Assembly: GCF_002005225.1 (NCBI RefSeq)
Contig: NZ_CP019724.1
Coordinates: 5,907,501-5,971,500 of the forward strand
From: Streptomyces pactum
Lineage (GTDB): Bacteria; Actinomycetota; Actinomycetes; Streptomycetales; Streptomycetaceae
Reading direction: 5' to 3'
Length of the DNA stretch: 64,000 nt
Shown here piece after piece: positions 51,442 through 59,848 of this stretch. Every line of letters begins with the position of its first letter. Within the stretch, counting starts at the first letter, position 1. The notes beneath the pieces were generated by a model. The model ran no database searches and was not told the origin of the DNA. It was given only the letters and a program-made list of their open reading frames with translations. A program made the translations under genes and the position numbers.

Positions 51442-52917
51442 GTGAGCCTCTGGACTTCCTTAGAGCCCGCCTCCGCGACCGTGGACCCGGGTGGCAGTAC
51501 GACGGTGCGGCTGCGGCTGCGCAACACCGGTGACGTGGTGGACGAGTACCGCTTCGAGGCGGTGGGCTCTCTCGCGCCCTGGACCACCGTGGAGCCGCAG
51601 TCGCTGCGGCTGTACCCGGGGACGACGGGGTCGGTGGAGCTGACGTTCGCGCCGCCGCGCACTCCGGACGCCACGGCGGGGCCGAACCCGTACGCGGTGC
51701 GGATCACGCCGACGGAGCATCCGGAGGCGACGACGGTTCCGGAGGGGAACCTCACCATCACCCCGTTCACGGAAGTGCGGGCGGAGTTGGTGCCGTCGAC
51801 GGTGAAGGGCCGTTTCCGTGGCCGCCCGAAGCTGGCCGTGGACAACGTGGGCAACACGAAGGTGACGGCGTCGGTCAGTGGCAGCGACAACGGTGACCAG
51901 TTGTCGTACGACATCCGTCCGAGCAATGTGCAGATCGAGCCGGGCCGTGCGGCGTTCGTGGAGACGACGCTCAAGCCGCGGCAGATCATCTGGTTCGGGT
52001 CGGCCGAGCAGCGGCCCTACACGCTTGCGGTGCAGCGGTCGGGTGTGACGCCGCTGGACGTGGAGGGCACGTACGTGCAGCGGGGATTCCTGCCGCGCTG
52101 GCTGGCGGTCTGCCTCAGTGTCTCCATGGCGCTGGCGATCACGTTCGTGATGCTGTGGATCGGCTACAAGCCCCAGGTCCGCAGCGCCGCCACCGAACAG
52201 CTTCAGGAAGCCGGCGTCAGCAACCTGCCGCCCCTTCCCTCACCGACCGCCGAGGCGCCGAAGGCCCCGTCCGCCGACATCCCGGCACCCCCGGCCGCGG
52301 CCGGGACCCAGCAGCCCGGCGGAGCCGGAGCCGAAGCCGGACCCGAAGCCGGACCCGAAGAGGGTTCCGGCGCCGGGGCGGGGGGTGGTGGCTCCGAGGA
52401 GCAGGAGGCCGAGGCACCGGAGAGGACCGCGGCGACCGCCGTCCAGCGACTGGCCGCCAAGGACCCGACCGGACGGCACATCTGCTACCGGGTCTTCACC
52501 GCGGGCCAGGGCTGGTCCGACGTCGCGTGTGACGGCGACACGGCGGGCACCGTGGGAGGGGGGTCGCCGATCACGGCCGTCAACACCGCCTCGTCCGGAA
52601 CCAAGGGCACGTCCAGCGGCGCCTACATCCACAACCCCGCGTCGACCGATGGCGCGGGGCAGTACCGCGATCCCTGGCAGAATGCCGCCGACGGCATCGA
52701 CGTCCACGTCGGCAGTACCGAGAAGGACGCCCCGCACATGCTGGGGTTCGCCCTCAGCGTCGACGGGGGCGCCGGCACCGTCTGCCACACCTCCTACGTC
52801 CACAACGACACCTGGCTCGGCCTGGCGTGCGACGAGCCCGGGGCCGGGTTGGCGTTCACCTACGTCGGTACCCACGACAACGACTTGTGGATCGAAGCGA
52901 TCAAACTCACGGTGTGA
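51442..52917 (+). CDS. Single-pass membrane protein with NEW3-like Ig domains and W-motif C-terminus
   Basis: A 491-aa protein of unknown function. Residues 1-215 are beta-rich, Ig/NEW3-like (COG1470 type): SLEPASATVDPGGSTTVRLR, LRLYPGTTGSVELTFAPP, LAVDNVGNTKVTASVSG. One membrane helix follows (about 219-241), then a Pro/Ala/Gly linker with EAGPEAGPEEGSGAG repeats, and a C-terminal domain with paired cysteines and Trp/Gly motifs (HICYRVFTAGQGWSDVACDG; YIHNPASTDG; TYVGTHDNDLWIEAIKL) like clostridial hydrophobic-W or lectin-type domains. With no signal peptide, the Ig part would be cytosolic and the lectin-like part outside. GTG at 51442 follows TTTAACGT, a -10-like element, so it may be leaderless. 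Confidence 0.75.
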   Translation: MSLWTSLEPASATVDPGGSTTVRLRLRNTGDVVDEYRFEAVGSLAPWTTVEPQSLRLYPGTTGSVELTFAPPRTPDATAGPNPYAVRITPTEHPEATTVPEGNLTITPFTEVRAELVPSTVKGRFRGRPKLAVDNVGNTKVTASVSGSDNGDQLSYDIRPSNVQIEPGRAAFVETTLKPRQIIWFGSAEQRPYTLAVQRSGVTPLDVEGTYVQRGFLPRWLAVCLSVSMALAITFVMLWIGYKPQVRSAATEQLQEAGVSNLPPLPSPTAEAPKAPSADIPAPPAAAGTQQPGGAGAEAGPEAGPEEGSGAGAGGGGSEEQEAEAPERTAATAVQRLAAKDPTGRHICYRVFTAGQGWSDVACDGDTAGTVGGGSPITAVNTASSGTKGTSSGAYIHNPASTDGAGQYRDPWQNAADGIDVHVGSTEKDAPHMLGFALSVDGGAGTVCHTSYVHNDTWLGLACDEPGAGLAFTYVGTHDNDLWIEAIKLTV

Positions 52918-53094
52918 TCCGTGCCGCCCGACCACTCAAGCGGAGCCGGATGCCGGAGCCGGGAGCATGGCCGCGCCGTCGTCGCACCTCCCGCCGACGA
53001 GCGCCGCCGGACGCCGGGCACCGGCCGGTGTGCGGGACACGGCGCCGGGGTGACACAGGTGGCGGGCCCCGCCGAAGCCGGTACATCTCGGTTT

Positions 53095-53197
53095 CAGCGC
53101 ACCGGGAACACGGCCGTCTCCACCCGGGCGGGCCCGTCCGGCGTGTCGATCACCGCGCTCGTCCAGGGCGAGCGCGGCGGCGCCGGACGGATTGGAG
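53095..53197 (-). pseudogene. Fragment of the pyroglutamyl-peptidase-like gene
   Basis: 103 bases nearly identical (about 95% by eye) to 41847-41948, including the peptide VIDTPDGPARVETAVFPVR, with a handful of substitutions and one inserted base in the aligned CACCG(T/C)G stretch that breaks the frame. Nothing else of the gene flanks it. A relic of a duplicated or rearranged copy. Confidence 0.85.
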
Positions 53198-53340
53198 CCC
53201 TGGTGGCCGTGAACCTTTCGACCTCATTGTCCTCGCGCCGCTCGTTTGAGCACCCCGAGGACGTTCGTGGCCTATTGTTCACGCTTTTCACCGGGGTGAG
53301 CCTCCGTCGGCGCGAGCACGCTGCCGCGTACGCACGCCGG

Positions 53341-53554
53341 CTACCGCAGACTGTCGACGAACGCGTTCCACGCCCCCACGCCCACGGTCACGACGGGGCC
53401 CGACGGGATCTGGCCGATCAGTGAGCCCGTGCAGAAGATGATGTCGCCGAGCTGACCCTGCCGGAGGCCGTGCGCCTCGCGTTGGCGGCGCAGTTCCCAG
53501 CCGTAGTAGTCGAGTGGGGGAGGCGGTCGGGTCGAGCGACTGGATGTTGGCCAC
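53341..53554 (-). pseudogene. Collapsed XRE regulator fused to DUF397 C-terminus
   Basis: GTG at 53554 begins MANIQSLDPTASP, the usual opening of Streptomyces Scr1/WhiJ-type XRE regulators. A run of five C (G5 at 53516-53520 on the plus strand) then shifts frame; in the other frame the protein continues LDYYGWELRRQREAHGLRQG and IIFCTGSLIGQI, the start of the helix-turn-helix, and joins directly to PSGPVVTVGVGAWNAFVDSL, the conserved end of DUF397 proteins. A single deletion has removed most of the regulator and the first half of its DUF397 neighbour. The divergent partner ATPase at 53628 remains intact. Confidence 0.82.
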
Positions 53555-53627
53555 GGCGGCACCTCACTCCGGCTACGGACGGCAACGCCTCGCGGCGTGC
53601 GTTTCTTTGTGCAGTCGAGCGTAAGCA

Positions 53628-54050
53628 GTGCGTCGCAACCTTGTGGTGTGCGAGTACCACGCCGAGTTCGCCATGGGAGCGCACTCGGCCCGGCACCTGC
53701 GCCGCATCCTGCGGCTCCACCTCGTCCGCTCGGACCTGCGCGACGTGGCGGACGCCGCCGAACTGGCGCTCACGGAGCTGGTCGCCAACGTCGTACGGCA
53801 GGTGCCCGGTCGGCGCTGCCGCGTCTGTTTCCAGCTCCGGCCCGGCGGCGTGCGGGTGGAGGTCGCCGACGACTGCCCGGAGTTGCCGGTTCCGGCCGCC
53901 GCCGACGCGTTGGACGAGGGTGGACGCGGGCTGGTGATCGTCGCGGCGGTGGCCGACCGGTGGGGTGTCACCCCGTACCCCGACGGGCCGGGGAAGACGG
54001 TGTGGTTCGAGTGCCTCAGCCGCGCAGTTCCGCCAGCACCGCGTCCGTGA
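53628..54050 (+). CDS. Anti-sigma-like ATP-binding protein (HATPase, RsbW type)
   Basis: A 140-aa GHKL ATPase of the kind encoded beside XRE/DUF397 pairs in Streptomyces. The N box is DAAELALTELVANVVRQV, the G1 box VRVEVADDCPELPV, and the G2 region LDEGGRGLVIVAAVADRWGV, ending PGKTVWFECL. The usual ELVTNA(V/I)RH reads ELVANVVRQ. Such proteins bind sigma or anti-anti-sigma factors. Its partners have collapsed into the pseudogene just upstream, so it may be an orphan. GTG at 53628; a later GTG (VCEYH) could also serve. Overlaps the beta-lactamase-fold gene by 35 bases, convergently. Confidence 0.82.
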   Translation: MRRNLVVCEYHAEFAMGAHSARHLRRILRLHLVRSDLRDVADAAELALTELVANVVRQVPGRRCRVCFQLRPGGVRVEVADDCPELPVPAAADALDEGGRGLVIVAAVADRWGVTPYPDGPGKTVWFECLSRAVPPAPRP

Positions 54051-54837
54051 AGGCCGGCCACACCTCGGCAGCCCAGGGGCCGAACGCCCGGTCGGTGAGC
54101 GCCACGCAGGCGAGCCCGGCGTCGGGGTCGATCCACAGGAACGTACCGGACTGGCCGAAGTGCCCGAAGGTGCGCGGCGAGGACGACGCGCCCGTCCAGT
54201 GCGGGGACTTGGCGTCGCGGATCTCGAAGCCGAGGCCCCAGTCGTTGGGGTTCTGGTGCCCGTAGCCGGGCAGCACGCCCTTCGTGCCCGGGTACTGGAC
54301 CGTCATCGCCTCGGCGACCGTGCGCGGGTCCAGCAGGCGGGGCGCCTGCACCTCGGCGGCGAAACGCAGCAGGTCCTCGACCGTCGAGACACCGTCCTTC
54401 GCGGGGGAGCCGTCGAGGGTGGTGTCCGTCATGCCCAGCGGCTCCAGCACCGCCTGGCGCGCGTACTCGGGGAACGGGATGTCCGCCGCCTTCGCGATGT
54501 GGTCGCCGAGCTGCTCGAAACCGGCGTTGGAGTACAGCCGGCGCTCCCCGGGCGGGGCGGTCACCCGGTGCTCGTCGAAGGCCAGACCCGAGGTGTGCGC
54601 CAGCAGGTGGCGGACCGTCGACCCGGGCGGCCCGGCGGGCTCGTCCAGCTCGACCGCGCCCTCCTCGTACGCGACGAGCGCCGCGTACGCCGCGAGCGGC
54701 TTGGTGACCGAGGCGAGGGGAAACCGCTGCCCGGCCGGGCCGTGGGTTCCCCGGATCGTGCCGTCGGCCCGTACGACACCCGCCGCGGCGGTGGGAACCG
54801 GCCAGTTCTCGATCAACGCGAGGCTCTTCAAGGACAT
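54016..54837 (-). CDS. Serine hydrolase of the beta-lactamase/class C family
   Basis: A 273-aa protein with the penicillin-binding fold, probably an esterase or D-aminopeptidase-like enzyme. Ser43-x-x-Lys46 (LASVTKPLA) is the nucleophile motif, Tyr102-Ser-Asn104 (LYSNAGFEQL) the second, and HFGQSGT the counterpart of the KTG motif. RHLLAHTSGLAFDEH is typical of the group. No signal peptide is present, unlike secreted beta-lactamases. The GNAT gene is 19 bases upstream on the same strand. Confidence 0.88.
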   Translation of the reverse strand: MSLKSLALIENWPVPTAAAGVVRADGTIRGTHGPAGQRFPLASVTKPLAAYAALVAYEEGAVELDEPAGPPGSTVRHLLAHTSGLAFDEHRVTAPPGERRLYSNAGFEQLGDHIAKAADIPFPEYARQAVLEPLGMTDTTLDGSPAKDGVSTVEDLLRFAAEVQAPRLLDPRTVAEAMTVQYPGTKGVLPGYGHQNPNDWGLGFEIRDAKSPHWTGASSSPRTFGHFGQSGTFLWIDPDAGLACVALTDRAFGPWAAEVWPAFTDAVLAELRG

Positions 54838-54856
54838 GCCACCGAGCCTAAGCGGC

Positions 54857-55327
54857 TCACAGGTACAGCCTCATCGAGGGGGTCGTGTCGCGCGTGAAGC
54901 CGAGGGACTCGTACAGCGGCTCGGCGTCGGGGGAGGCGGTCAGCATGACCTGCCGCGCGCCCCGCTCGCGGAACCACTCCAGCAGCTCGTCGACGCAGGC
55001 GCGGGCGTATCCCCGGCGCCGGGCGTCGGGGTCGGTGGCGACGCTGAAGACGTATCCGATCAGTCCGTCCGGCGGCTTGCCCGGCCCGCCGATCCGGTAC
55101 TCCAGTGTCCCCGCCACCAGCGCGGCCAGCGCACCCGGCCGGTCGGGGTGGTCGACGACGAATGCCGCGAACTCCCCGTCCGGGCGGTCCAGCCGCGCCC
55201 GCAGCGTGGGCAGGGAAGCCGCCTGCCACCCGGTGGGGGAGGCGGGGCTCACCGAATCGATCATCACCTGACGCAGACGGAGCACTTCCGCCGCGTCCCC
55301 GGCCACGGCACGGCGCACGAGACTCAT
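54857..55327 (-). CDS. GNAT family N-acetyltransferase
   Basis: Acetyl-CoA-dependent transferase of 156 aa. The cofactor loop is visible as FSVATDPDARRRGYARACVD (the RRxGYA form of R/Q-x-x-G-x-A), followed by LLEWFRERGARQVMLTAS and LYESLGFTRD, typical of GNAT motif B. RAVAGDAAEVLRLRQVMIDS is the usual N-terminus. Substrate unknown. Probably cotranscribed with the hydrolase at 54016. Confidence 0.88.
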   Translation of the reverse strand: MSLVRRAVAGDAAEVLRLRQVMIDSVSPASPTGWQAASLPTLRARLDRPDGEFAAFVVDHPDRPGALAALVAGTLEYRIGGPGKPPDGLIGYVFSVATDPDARRRGYARACVDELLEWFRERGARQVMLTASPDAEPLYESLGFTRDTTPSMRLYL

Positions 55328-55413
55328 GCCCGCACGGTAGTGACCCGGCCCGCGGTGTGTCCTGCCGGTTTCCCGCCGCCGCGGCCCCGGCGCCGCTTTC
55401 TCACGGTGGCCGC

Positions 55414-55444
55414 TTGCCTGGAGTGCACTCCAAGGTCATAGCGT
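55414..55444 (+). promoter_or_regulatory. MerR-type promoter with palindromic operator
   Basis: TTGCCT (55414-55419) and TAGCGT (55439-55444) are 19 bases apart, the over-long spacing that MerR activators correct, and the perfect palindrome TGGAGTGCACTCCA (55419-55432) fills the spacer. Transcription would begin at about 55451, one base before the ATG. Confidence 0.8.
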
Positions 55445-55451
55445 TGAGCGC

Positions 55452-55937
55452 ATGACGGTGATGCAGACCACGGCCGGGACCCTCGGGCCGAACGCCACCA
55501 GAACAGACATCTGCTCCGCTCCGCCCCGGCGCCACCCGCGCCCCGACGGGCAGGACCACTACACCATCAGCGAGGTCGTCGCCTTCACCGGACTGACGGC
55601 CCACACGCTGCGCTGGTACGAGCGGATCGGCCTGATGTCCCACATCGACCGCTCGCACACCGGGCAGCGCCGCTACAGCAACCGCGACCTGGACTGGCTC
55701 GACTTCGTCGGCAAGCTGCGTCTGACCGGCATGCCGGTCGCCGACATGGTCCGCTACGCGGAACTGGTGCGCGAGGGCGAGAACACGTACCCCGACCGGC
55801 GGGAACTCCTGGAATCCACGCGCCGCGACGTGCTGACGCGGATCGCCGAGCTCCAGGACACCCTCGCCGTACTCGACCGGAAGATCAGTTTCTACGGGGA
55901 CGCCGGACGCGCCCGTGAAGGGGAGAGGACCCGATGA
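55452..55937 (+). CDS. MerR family transcriptional regulator
   Basis: A 161-aa activator. After a 35-residue flexible N-terminus, the MerR DNA-binding region reads HYTISEVVAFTGLTAHTLRW, YERIGLMSHIDRSHTGQRR, then YSNRDLDWLDFVGKLRLTGM. The dimerising helix (RRDVLTRIAELQDTLAVLDR) is followed by a short tail without metal-binding Cys, so it resembles aldehyde-responsive AdhR-like members. Its promoter has a 19-base spacer centred on a TGGAGTGCACTCCA palindrome, and the message is probably leaderless. Coupled by a 4-base overlap to the aldo/keto reductase it presumably regulates. Confidence 0.92.
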   Translation: MTVMQTTAGTLGPNATRTDICSAPPRRHPRPDGQDHYTISEVVAFTGLTAHTLRWYERIGLMSHIDRSHTGQRRYSNRDLDWLDFVGKLRLTGMPVADMVRYAELVREGENTYPDRRELLESTRRDVLTRIAELQDTLAVLDRKISFYGDAGRAREGERTR

Positions 55938-56950
55938 CCGACAGCAGGATCCCGACGGTGCGGCTCGACGACGACGGCCCGGAGGTCGGCGTCCAGGGGC
56001 TCGGCTGCATGGGCATGAGCTTCGGGTACGGCCCGTCGGACGCCGACGCCGCACGGGCGACCCTGGAACGGGCGCTGGAGCTGGGCGTCACGCTCTACGA
56101 CACGGCCGACGCGTACGGCGCGGGCGACAACGAGCGGTTCCTGGCGCCGTTCTTCAGGGCCCACCGCGACGAGGTCGTCATCGCGACCAAGTTCGCCCTG
56201 TCGATCCCGCCGGACGAGCCGACGAAGCGGATCATCCGCAACGACCCGCCGTACATCCGCCGGGCGGTCGAGGCGAGCCTGAGCCGCCTGGACGTCGACG
56301 TGATCGACCTCTACTACATGCACCGGCGCGACGTGAACGTGCCGATCGAGGAGACCGTCGCCGTCATGGCGGACCTGGTCCGCGAGGGCAAGGTCAAGCA
56401 CCTCGGGCTGAGCGAGGTGACCGGCGACGAGCTGCGGGCGGCACGGGCGGTGCATCCGATCGCCGCCGTGCAGTCGGAGTGGTCGCTGTTCAGCCGGGAC
56501 ATCGAGGCGGGCGTGGTACCGGCCGCCCGTGACCTGGGCGTGGCCCTCGTCCCGTACTCGCCGCTCGGCCGGGGGTTCCTCACCGGCGCCTTCGCCGACG
56601 CCGACCGGGACCTCACGGCCGGCGACTTCCGCCGCCGGCAGCCCCGCTTCACCGGCGACAACGCGGCGGCCAACGCGGCCCTCCTCGAGCCGGTCCGCAC
56701 GGTCGCCGAGGCCCGCGGCGCCACCCCCGGCCAGATCGCCCTGGCCTGGGCCCAGCAGCGGGCGCGGGTGCACGGCCTGCCGGTGGTGCCGATCCCGGGC
56801 ACCCGGAAGCCGGCGCGGGTGACGGAGAACACGGGCGCGACGCGGATCGTCCTCACCGAGGAGGAGCTGTCCCTGCTGGAGCCGATCGCGGGCAAGGTGG
56901 CGGGCGACCGTTACGCGGACATGACGTTCACGTCCGCCGGACGGGAGTAG
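55934..56950 (+). CDS. Aldo/keto reductase
   Basis: NADPH-dependent reductase with a TIM barrel, 338 aa. The tetrad is Asp56 (LYDTADAYG), Tyr61, Lys86 (VIATKFAL) and His130 (YYMHRRD). VQGLGCMGMSFGYG is the N-terminal hallmark of the AKR13-like group, and PIPGTRKPARVTENTGA binds the cofactor phosphate. ATG at 55934 overlaps the MerR stop. This MerR/AKR pairing usually responds to reactive aldehydes. Confidence 0.93.
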   Translation: MTDSRIPTVRLDDDGPEVGVQGLGCMGMSFGYGPSDADAARATLERALELGVTLYDTADAYGAGDNERFLAPFFRAHRDEVVIATKFALSIPPDEPTKRIIRNDPPYIRRAVEASLSRLDVDVIDLYYMHRRDVNVPIEETVAVMADLVREGKVKHLGLSEVTGDELRAARAVHPIAAVQSEWSLFSRDIEAGVVPAARDLGVALVPYSPLGRGFLTGAFADADRDLTAGDFRRRQPRFTGDNAAANAALLEPVRTVAEARGATPGQIALAWAQQRARVHGLPVVPIPGTRKPARVTENTGATRIVLTEEELSLLEPIAGKVAGDRYADMTFTSAGRE

Positions 56951-57799
56951 TCACAGCTCCGCCAGCAGCTCCGCCTTCTTCGAGGAGAACTCCTCGTCCG
57001 TCACCAGCCCCGCCTGGTGCAGCTCCCCGAGGTGCCGGATCCGCTCGGCGATGTCCGCGGGATCACGCCGGGGCGCGGGCACCGGGACCGGCACCGCGGG
57101 ACCGCGCTCACGCACCGCCGCCAGCACCGCCGCGGCGAACGGCAGCGACTCGTGCACGGGCCCGTACCCGAGCCCGAAGACGACCGAGGCGGGGTCCTGG
57201 TCGGCCTGCGGAGCGTGCGCCGCGGCGTCCCGCGGCAGCAGCCGCAGATACCCCTCGAACGCCTCGGGGGACCGCCACTCCACCCCGCCCAGGTCGGCGA
57301 CCGGGAAGCTCTGGTCGCCGGCCTTCCACTTCGCCGACGACGCGCCCGTCCAGGACCACCGGAACGACACCGACCGCCCGTCGAAGGACGCCTTGCCGTC
57401 GTACGCCTTGAAGTGCAGCGGAGCCTCGGGGGCCGAGACCAGGTACCGCTCGGTCTTGCCGGACTCGCTCAGCAGGCCCCGCAGCTCGTCGGCGTAGTAC
57501 TCCGCGAGCGTCTCCCGCTCGGCGGGCAGCACCAGCCGGTACGGGTCACAGCCCTCCTTCAGTTGCCCGGCCGCCGCCTCCATCAGCGGATCGGCGCCCG
57601 GACGCGGCTCGGCGCGCAGCACGACGGTGCCCCGCCTGCCGGGTGTGAGCGTCACCCCGGCGATCGCCTCCAGGGGGACACGGCGTTCCCCCAGGGCCTG
57701 GAACAGCTTGGGTGTTCGAATCCCCCGTTCGTAGCGGATGAGCACGGAGTCGGAGTCGAACTCCCAGGCGGCATGAAATCCGGCCAGTACGTCACCCAT
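56951..57799 (-). CDS. DUF4429 protein with C-terminal SHOCT motif
   Basis: A 282-aa soluble protein. Two tandem PH-like DUF4429 units are suggested by VLAGFHAAWEFDSDSVLIRY with LEAIAGVTLTPGRRGTVVLR, and APLHFKAYDGKASFDGRSVS with VADLGGVEWRSPEAFEGYLR. The last 35 residues (IRHLGELHQAGLVTDEEFSS then KKAELLAEL) are a SHOCT helix pair. Met at 57799 or 57808 could be the start. Convergent with the aldo/keto reductase, zero bases apart. Function unknown; such proteins often associate with membranes. Confidence 0.85.
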   Translation of the reverse strand: MGDVLAGFHAAWEFDSDSVLIRYERGIRTPKLFQALGERRVPLEAIAGVTLTPGRRGTVVLRAEPRPGADPLMEAAAGQLKEGCDPYRLVLPAERETLAEYYADELRGLLSESGKTERYLVSAPEAPLHFKAYDGKASFDGRSVSFRWSWTGASSAKWKAGDQSFPVADLGGVEWRSPEAFEGYLRLLPRDAAAHAPQADQDPASVVFGLGYGPVHESLPFAAAVLAAVRERGPAVPVPVPAPRRDPADIAERIRHLGELHQAGLVTDEEFSSKKAELLAEL

Positions 57800-57865
57800 G
57801 CGGCTCATCGTATGCGGCACGAGCTCCTCCGTCCCCTCCCCGTGCAAACCGGAGTTTCTGCGCCT

Positions 57866-59083
57866 CTACGCGCGTCCGGCCGTCGCCGCTGCGGACAAAC
57901 CCGCCCGGCATGTGTCATGTTCTGCGGCGCAGGCCAGCGTGCGGTACGCGCCAACGCCGATCTCCGCGAAGTTCCGCAGGCTCTCCGTGCCCGGTACGAA
58001 GTAGCCGCCGTGCCCCTCGGCGCCCCGCGCGGACAGCACCCGCGCCCCGAACCCCGCGGACACCGGATCGGCGCCGTGCCCGAGGCCGCCGACCTCCAGG
58101 TAGGGCACGTCCTGGATCCAGTCGTCGGCGTCCCGCATCGCCCACACCCGGGCGGAGGTGCGCAGGTGGGTGGCGTTCTCGACGCGCATGCCGGGGCTGC
58201 CGGCCACCGCTATGTCGGTGACCCGGCCGGGCAGCGTGTCGGCGGCGAGGCCGCACACCACCGAGCCGTAGCTGTGGCAGAACAGCGAGACGGGGGAGCG
58301 GCCGGGCAGCGCGCGCAGCAGCGCGTTCAGCCGGACGGCCCCGTGCTCGGCGCGGGTCGCGGTCGCCGCCTCCATGCCGAGGCCGCTGGGGGAGGTGTAG
58401 TCGGCCCAGGCGATCACGGCCGTACGGGTGCCGGGGCTCACCCTGCGCTCGGCCGCGTGCAGCGACTCGGCCATGCCGACGGGCGCCGAGTACTCGCGGT
58501 CGCTGCGCTGGAAGGTGAGCAGCTCGGTGTCGACGCCGGGCACGACGACGGACACGCGCTCGGCGCGGTTCAGGTTCCCGAAGACCTCGGCGATCCTGCC
58601 CGAGCCCGCCGGGTCGAAGGCGAGGATGTGCCGGTCGGGGTTGAGCAGCGACTCGTATTGGCGCGCGCGCCGGCCCGCCTCGCGCTGCCCGGACAGGGAC
58701 AGCCGCTTGTCGTGCATGCGCAGTCGCTCCACGGCCCGTGACTTGCGGAGCGACGCGCGGTTGGCGAGGTAGCGCAGCTCGACGGGGGCGCCGTTCATGT
58801 TGCCGACGGCGAGCGGATAGCGGCGGGCCAGGCTCGCGCGCTGCCGTTCGGTGAGCGAGGCGAAGAAACGGGCCAGCCGGGAGGGGGCCGCCTGCGCGTC
58901 GGGCAGCCGGCGTCCGTCGATCCGGCCGTGCTCCCAGGCCGAGACCGACGCTTCGAGGGCGGTGGGGCCCCGCTGGTTGCGCAGGGCGGTCCAGCCGGTG
59001 GTCGCCAGCATCACGAACACCACGGCCAGAGCGAGCAGTGCGCGCCAGACGTTCAGTTGCGGGGAGGTGTCGAAGGAAGTCAC
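57866..59083 (-). CDS. DUF1023 alpha/beta hydrolase, membrane-anchored
   Basis: A 405-aa protein with one N-terminal helix (ALLALAVVFVMLATTGWTAL) and an extracellular alpha/beta-hydrolase domain of the DUF1023 family. The nucleophile is Ser271 in LFCHSYGSVVCG; VSVVVPGVDTELLTFQ is the oxyanion strand; VWAMRDADDWIQDVP and HGGYFVPGTESL are expected to carry Asp and His. A segment typical of the family, YPLAVGNMNGAPVELRYLAN, precedes the core. Substrate unknown. Confidence 0.87.
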   Translation of the reverse strand: MTSFDTSPQLNVWRALLALAVVFVMLATTGWTALRNQRGPTALEASVSAWEHGRIDGRRLPDAQAAPSRLARFFASLTERQRASLARRYPLAVGNMNGAPVELRYLANRASLRKSRAVERLRMHDKRLSLSGQREAGRRARQYESLLNPDRHILAFDPAGSGRIAEVFGNLNRAERVSVVVPGVDTELLTFQRSDREYSAPVGMAESLHAAERRVSPGTRTAVIAWADYTSPSGLGMEAATATRAEHGAVRLNALLRALPGRSPVSLFCHSYGSVVCGLAADTLPGRVTDIAVAGSPGMRVENATHLRTSARVWAMRDADDWIQDVPYLEVGGLGHGADPVSAGFGARVLSARGAEGHGGYFVPGTESLRNFAEIGVGAYRTLACAAEHDTCRAGLSAAATAGRA

Positions 59084-59155
59084 TGGGAGGACACACTAGG
59101 AGAACGGGACGGTGTCAGGTAAATCAAGTGACGCGGATCACGTTTCGGGCGTGTG

Positions 59156-59848
59156 TTACGGGGTTGGATCCGCTCGTTCGGCCTGCCCGGCCGGTCCGGG
59201 ACCGGGGTGGCCCCGCCAGTTCCCGGTGAGCGCGGGCTCCACCTGATCGAGGTAGGAGGCGGTCAGGTCGCGCAGTGCCGCGAGGCCGGCGTCGTCCCGT
59301 GTCGACCAGATCCGCTCGGTCACCCGCATCACCGCGCCGAAGACGGCCACGACCACGCGGGGACGCGGGTCCGCGTCCACGTCCAGGCCCTCGCGGTCGG
59401 CGATGACGCGCGCGATCTCCTCCTCCAGCTCCGCCGCGCGCCGCAGATGGGCGGCGAGCAGAGCGGGCGTCGACTCGATCACCCGGCAGAAGCGCAGGTG
59501 CAGTTCGAGCGGGACCAACTGCTCGACGGCCTCGTTGATGGTGTCCCAGCTCGCCACGAGGGCCTGGCGCATCGCGTCCAGCGGCGGCTCGCCGGGGGGC
59601 CGGCTGTGTACGGCGTCGACGAAGTGCGACTCCGCGAGCCGCGACACGAAGAAGGCCGCCTCCTCCTTGCTGGCGAAGTAGCGGAAGAAGGTGCGCTGCG
59701 AGACATCGGCCGTCTCGGCGATGTCGTCGACGGTCGTCTCCTCGTAGCCCCGCTCGGTGAACAGTTCGAGGGCGGATCGCAGCAGCGTGTCCCGGGTGCG
59801 TTGCTTCTTGCGTTCGCGCAGGCCGGGTGGGCCGGCTGTGTCCGCCAT
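59156..59848 (-). CDS. TetR family transcriptional regulator
   Basis: A 230-aa repressor. The helix-turn-helix is TVDDIAETADVSQRTFFRYF after RERKKQRTRDTLLRSALEL. The C-terminal ligand domain is helical, with a Pro/Gly tail. ATG at 59848 is used; an in-frame TTG two codons earlier is possible. It is divergent from an MFS exporter, the standard drug-efflux arrangement, and the 145-base interval has repeated TGTCA motifs and two GACTAGTnA elements that could be its operator. Confidence 0.9.
   Translation of the reverse strand: MADTAGPPGLRERKKQRTRDTLLRSALELFTERGYEETTVDDIAETADVSQRTFFRYFASKEEAAFFVSRLAESHFVDAVHSRPPGEPPLDAMRQALVASWDTINEAVEQLVPLELHLRFCRVIESTPALLAAHLRRAAELEEEIARVIADREGLDVDADPRPRVVVAVFGAVMRVTERIWSTRDDAGLAALRDLTASYLDQVEPALTGNWRGHPGPGPAGQAERADPTP

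Noticed and set aside
57714..57730. T-loop-like GTTCGAATCCCCC suggesting a tRNA
   Set aside because: It lies inside the DUF4429 gene, and no acceptor stem, D arm or anticodon arm can be drawn around it.
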